From assembly GCA_036850595.1 (NCBI GenBank), contig CM072166.1:12852758-12916757 (forward strand): a DNA stretch of 64,000 nucleotides, read 5' to 3'. The stretch comes from Rhyacichthys aspro. Its lineage: Eukaryota > Chordata > Actinopteri > Gobiiformes > Rhyacichthyidae. The translations under genes were made by a program, and so were the position numbers. Positions 60,191 to 64,000 of this stretch are shown here, piece after piece (position 1 is the first letter of the stretch; every line of letters starts with the position of its first letter). The notes beneath the pieces are model-generated. The model was not told where the DNA came from. It saw only the letters and a list, made by a program, of their open reading frames with translations, and did not search any database.

Positions 60191-62927
60191 TTCACTGACA
60201 GAGGTGCAATTAGACCAAACACAGTGTGTCAGAACCCTGAAGGATACATAGAGACTTTGGCAACTCTAAACTTTTACTTAAAGAATCTCTGTAATTAAAG
60301 GAATTGTTTACAAGATTTCAAATATGTGCTGTGTATCTCCTTCACTAGCACATGTGCTTTTTCATTTCCATCTTTGTTCACAAACGCTAAGTGCACTGCC
60401 ACCAGCTGCTGGGACTGATGTTGTTGATGAGAAACTTAACCAAGTTAAAGGGTGAACATTAGAGGAAATCCAAGCTTGACTTGGCTCACTGAGGTGTCAG
60501 CCTACAATTGTGAAGAAATGAAAACTCATGTTTTCTTAAAACAATATGTTTATTAAATGCTTCCAAGAGATTTGGTCCATTTGTGTGATCATGAATGTCC
60601 AACCAGGGAAGAGAAAAGAGAAAACCAAGTCAAGAACCTAAAACAAAATGTAAAATACAGTACAAAAGGAGGCCTTGTTTTTTTCACTTACAACCCTGGT
60701 TTCTATATCTGTATATTCAACTAATGTAATGTAAAACAAGTGAGAACATTACGTTGTGGCTGTTGTCTTTTCAGCTGGGGTCATGACACAAACTACAGGA
60801 ACAAACAAAAACGTCTTGAAAATGAATTTGACGGCATAAAAGTGCCATCAGAAAACAAGCCCCTGATGACCTTTAAGACGAGAGACTGCACAGACGACCT
60901 AATGTTCCAGTTGCTCTTTGAGTAAACACAGGCAACATGATTATCAATCACTCCATTGTTGGAGATGCACAGTGGGCTGACATGTGATGGAGGCTTCACA
61001 ACATGAAAGGACTACGTGTCGCATATGTCTTTCAATTTCTTATTCATCTTATTAAAACATTCTCTTTAAACTGGAATTTTAATGGTGCATATGCATGTAT
61101 TTGTGTTCATGGACCCCAGCCTTTAACAACACATTTTCTTCTTTCCTTACAGATTTTACTTTATTTTTTTTCTCTGTGTGTCCCATTTCATCACTGGCCT
61201 CTCTTCAACAACAGAAAATTAACAGAATCGTCTTGACGGCCTTTCACAATAATAATAATAACTGTATTTCTGTATTCCATTAAATTAACAGCCACCAATT
61301 ACCTTCCGATGACATTTGAGGCTTCATTTTTTCCAAAACTGATGAGATGAAAAACTAGTCGGGGACAAATTACTGACCACAGCAAATGTTCACAGCCACA
61401 GGGAAAAAAACCCAAAAAACAGCTTTACCATCTCTTATCTAAATGACCTTATATGGAAGTATTATAATAGGTATCAGATATCATATACTGTATATAGTAA
61501 GCAGGATTATACAATAGTATCATCTTATAGGTTTGATATATCGAATAAGGCGCTATATGGGAGGATATAAGCCTCTATATATGCTTTCATTTCCAGGTCT
61601 GTTTATTCGGAGGCAAGAAAATGTACAGCGAGGCAGTGAGAGCTGAAGAGGAATATTTTAAAACTAAATTTGTTCTCTTTACTCAATTGAATTTGTTCTC
61701 ACTGCCTCCAAACAGACCTGCGAAACGCTGCATACACTGATGTATATTTTTTAAAGAGTTACTTATCATATTCATACATGGATACATATAAAGAGAGAGT
61801 TATACATAGCAATTAACATACATATATCAATAGTATATAGAAGAGAAATAGTAATAGATAGCAATCGTTATCGTCATTATATATTTTATCATAATACTAT
61901 GAGAAGTAGTAATACAATCCCTCAAAGGAGCTAATACTGGGGCTGTTCCAGACCAGGCCTTTTTTATCATCAAACCCTTGGACCACAGCAGAGTAACGAG
62001 AAAAACGGAACTCATATCTGCATTTTAGGCTTCAGCTCAGATTTTTAAAATAATCACTAAAGTAAAGGTCCAAAGGTGCAACAACACAAAAATCAACTGT
62101 ATGAAAGCGACTGAACTGATGAGCAAGTAAATGGTACTCTCGGAAACTGAACAGATGAACAAAAATAACCTAAACCTAAAGCTGAGCAATAAAAGTCAAC
62201 AAACATATCATGCATCATCTAGTCTGCTCTTTCTTAAATCTTGAAATAACTAAACCAACCTGTGCTGGAAAACCTTTCTTCGCCTTTATCTGGAACAGCC
62301 CACACAGACGGGAACATTACAAAATCAGAGAATATAAGAAAAAAAAATAACTATAGTCACCTAGTCCAGAGATACATGTCATATAGCAATACCTCAATAA
62401 CAAGATGTTCTATGTAATCAATACAGCTTTTCAGGTTATATATTTATTAAGCTTAATTGCTAAGTTATCCATTATTATTAGTAGTATACCATTAAATGTA
62501 AATATGTATAATAAGTGTGTGTATATGCATTAGAATATAGACATAGCTCCATGTCTCAATCAACTAAAGGCTAGAATAAGATGGCAACCCATATCCTGCC
62601 TTTTTGTGTGTGCGCATTCTTTTGTGTTTGTTTTTGGAATAGGCACAAGATTATGGTGTGAATCCCTTTAAGCTTGCAGGTTTCCCAGAACTAACCTTTA
62701 CAAGAAGCTACCGGGAACAAAAAGTTGGGGTGTGTTTGAGGAACACAGTTTTTTTTTTTTATTTGAAGGCTATGGCAGAAGTGAACAAATGAGCCCACTT
62801 CAACTGAAGACGTGGCATTTAGTTTCAAATGATATTCTAAAGAAAACCATAAAAAATTAATTCTTATTCATTCCTCATCATCACATTTCTTTTAAGTCTT
62901 TATTTATGTGGACATCATCTTCTAAAT
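60191..62927. other. AT-rich non-coding region right of tef
   Basis: No exon, RNA gene or transposon was recognised. A - strand AATAAA (60549-60554) could end a gene lying beyond the right edge. It contains a nested inverted repeat at 61594-61720. The tob2 coding sequence is absent. Confidence 0.45.
61594..61720. repeat. Nested inverted repeat, stem-loop forming
   Basis: The outer arms CAGGTCTGTTT (61594-61604) and AAACAGACCTG (61710-61720) are exact complements. The inner arms GAGGCAGTGAGA (61630-61641) and TCTCACTGCCTC (61697-61708) are exact complements too. The two right arms are one base apart, while the left arms are separated by 25 bases. Confidence 0.85.
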
Positions 62928-63491
62928 CAGGGGTGTCAAACATGTGGCTCGTGAGCCAAAACTGTCCCACCAGAGGGTGTAATCAGGCCCGTGGGATAAA
63001 TTTGAAAGTGCAAAAATTACATAGAAGACAAAGGATAACAGATTTGAAAAAAAGTGCTATTCCTAATTTGTCCACTGGGGGTCGCACTGTTTTAGTTAGA
63101 GTAGCAAACCTAGCAGAACTGAACAGCAGATGGCAATAATGACAATGTTGTCTTCCTCTTTTGCTGAAATAACCCTCAGTGGCACCCTCGTCACCCAAAA
63201 TGTCTGTCAAAAAGGTTGCTACGTTATTGCTATCAAAATAGCATTGGCATCAAAGCCATATTTTGAGGGTGAATTTGTACATACATACAAACTATTGTAG
63301 GCTTTTGCCAACAATAGCCTTCTTTGGTTGTGATTGATGAGAGCACTGACATTATCATGTTATTGTGCATCTTTGCACTAAAACAAAGGGGGGGATCAGC
63401 GTTATTGTGCTATTATTTTATTGTTCCAGCCCACGTCAGATGAAACCGGGCTGTATGTGGCTCCTGAACTCAAATGACTTTGACACCCCTG
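62928..63491. mobile_element. Intact hAT MITE, reference copy of a three-member family
   Basis: Terminal inverted repeats CAGGGGTGTCAAA and TTTGACACCCCTG match perfectly. Flanks are TTCTAAAT (62920-62927) and CTCTAAAT (63492-63499), an 8-bp target duplication with one change. CAGGGG tips and the 8-bp duplication identify hAT. The 564-bp body has no transposase. Relatives are at 18006-18752 and 35385-35695. Confidence 0.9.
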
Positions 63492-63499
63492 CTCTAAAT

Positions 63500-64000
63500 T
63501 ATTACAAATATCTCACAAATTAAAGCTTGTACAGTCTTGTACAGTTTTCTTTTAACCATTCTTCAGTTTAAGTGAGGCCTTTTTTTTCATGAGCGTCGGC
63601 GGTTCACACTTCTGCCAGCTATACATCCTAAAATGGAAACAACACCGTCACAAGCACTTTGGCAACAATTGCCGTCCTTGAGCCATATCTAATTACCAAC
63701 CGTTGTGAGTGAAACCATCCAATGTAAGGGGGATTGTGTGCATGTCTATACTCAACCCAAGAAACGGTTGAAATGATTACACAACTGTTTTCACACGGGC
63801 TCTTGATATACCATTGTTGAAAGGGAGGAGTTCTTTAGGCCGTGTACGAATACTTACATTCATTCAACAGCCACCGCAATGCTAAAAGACTGACCGCCCC
63901 GTTTAAAGGCCCATGAAGGCGTTACATTCATAGCAATCCACCAATATGGCAGAAAATATAACAAGGAAGTACAACTCCCATTAAAAATGCTAAATCATTT
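63500..64000. other. Unassigned right end of the window
   Basis: 500 bases of mixed composition after the MITE. No coding exon, RNA gene or repeat was recognised. Confidence 0.5.

Noticed and set aside
60740..60925. A 61-codon ORF right of tef
   Set aside because: No acceptor, promoter or family resemblance; it sits in AT-rich sequence that looks like a 3' UTR or intergenic DNA.
1..64000. CRISPR arrays, prokaryotic operons, phage genes or tRNA/rRNA genes
   Set aside because: No regularly spaced repeats, cloverleaf with internal promoter boxes, or rRNA segments were seen. The DNA is vertebrate nuclear sequence.

Overview
The window is vertebrate nuclear DNA, most likely from a ray-finned (teleost) fish. 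All genes are split by GT-AG introns, most of them short. Intergenic DNA is AT-rich and carries small hAT-type non-autonomous transposons and microsatellites. The proteins can be joined exon by exon into near-full-length copies of known vertebrate families. No bacterial, plasmid or viral gene was recognised. The teleost call is an inference from gene compactness, repeat types and protein divergence; I could not check it against a database.

Layout, left to right: (1) plbd1, + strand, 183-5805, last nine visible exons, 5' end outside the window. (2) kctd17, + strand, 6919-19238 or 20177, with a 7.7-kb first intron and two alternative C-terminal exons. (3) gucy2c, - strand, 33678-22968, complete with 27 coding exons and 1077 residues; it ends tail to tail with kctd17. 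(4) A gene-poor stretch, 33.7-36.3 kb. (5) csdc2, - strand, 39073-37786, three coding exons, with a probable non-coding first exon near 42.7-43.0 kb. (6) aco2, - strand, 50033-45465, 17 exons, 782 residues, with an iron-responsive element overlapping its start codon. (7) phf5a, + strand, 50559-51642, divergent from aco2 across 525 bp. (8) tef, - strand, 53786 to 56533 or 59314, with two alternative first exons and a long 3' UTR that converges on phf5a. (9) 59.6-64 kb without a recognised coding exon, ending in a complete hAT MITE.

The csdc2-aco2-phf5a-tef block keeps the order and orientation of the human 22q13.2 block (TEF, PHF5A, ACO2, CSDC2), but tob2 and polr3h are not in their expected gaps. 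plbd1 and gucy2c are neighbours on human 12p; here kctd17 (human 22q12) lies between them. The genes are not an operon and act in unrelated processes: lysosomal hydrolase, cullin-3 adaptor, intestinal peptide receptor cyclase, RNA-binding cold-shock protein, TCA-cycle enzyme, SF3b splicing subunit and circadian bZIP factor.

Observations most worth a second look: the aco2 IRE fused to its start codon; a 1.26-kb foldback transposon in gucy2c intron 4 with an exon-like 40-codon core; a KCTD5-like alternative terminal exon in kctd17; an unrecognised 72-codon ORF behind a strong splice acceptor, antisense inside the tef first intron; a 44-bp near-perfect palindrome in tef; and clustered CACGTG E-boxes around the two tef promoters.
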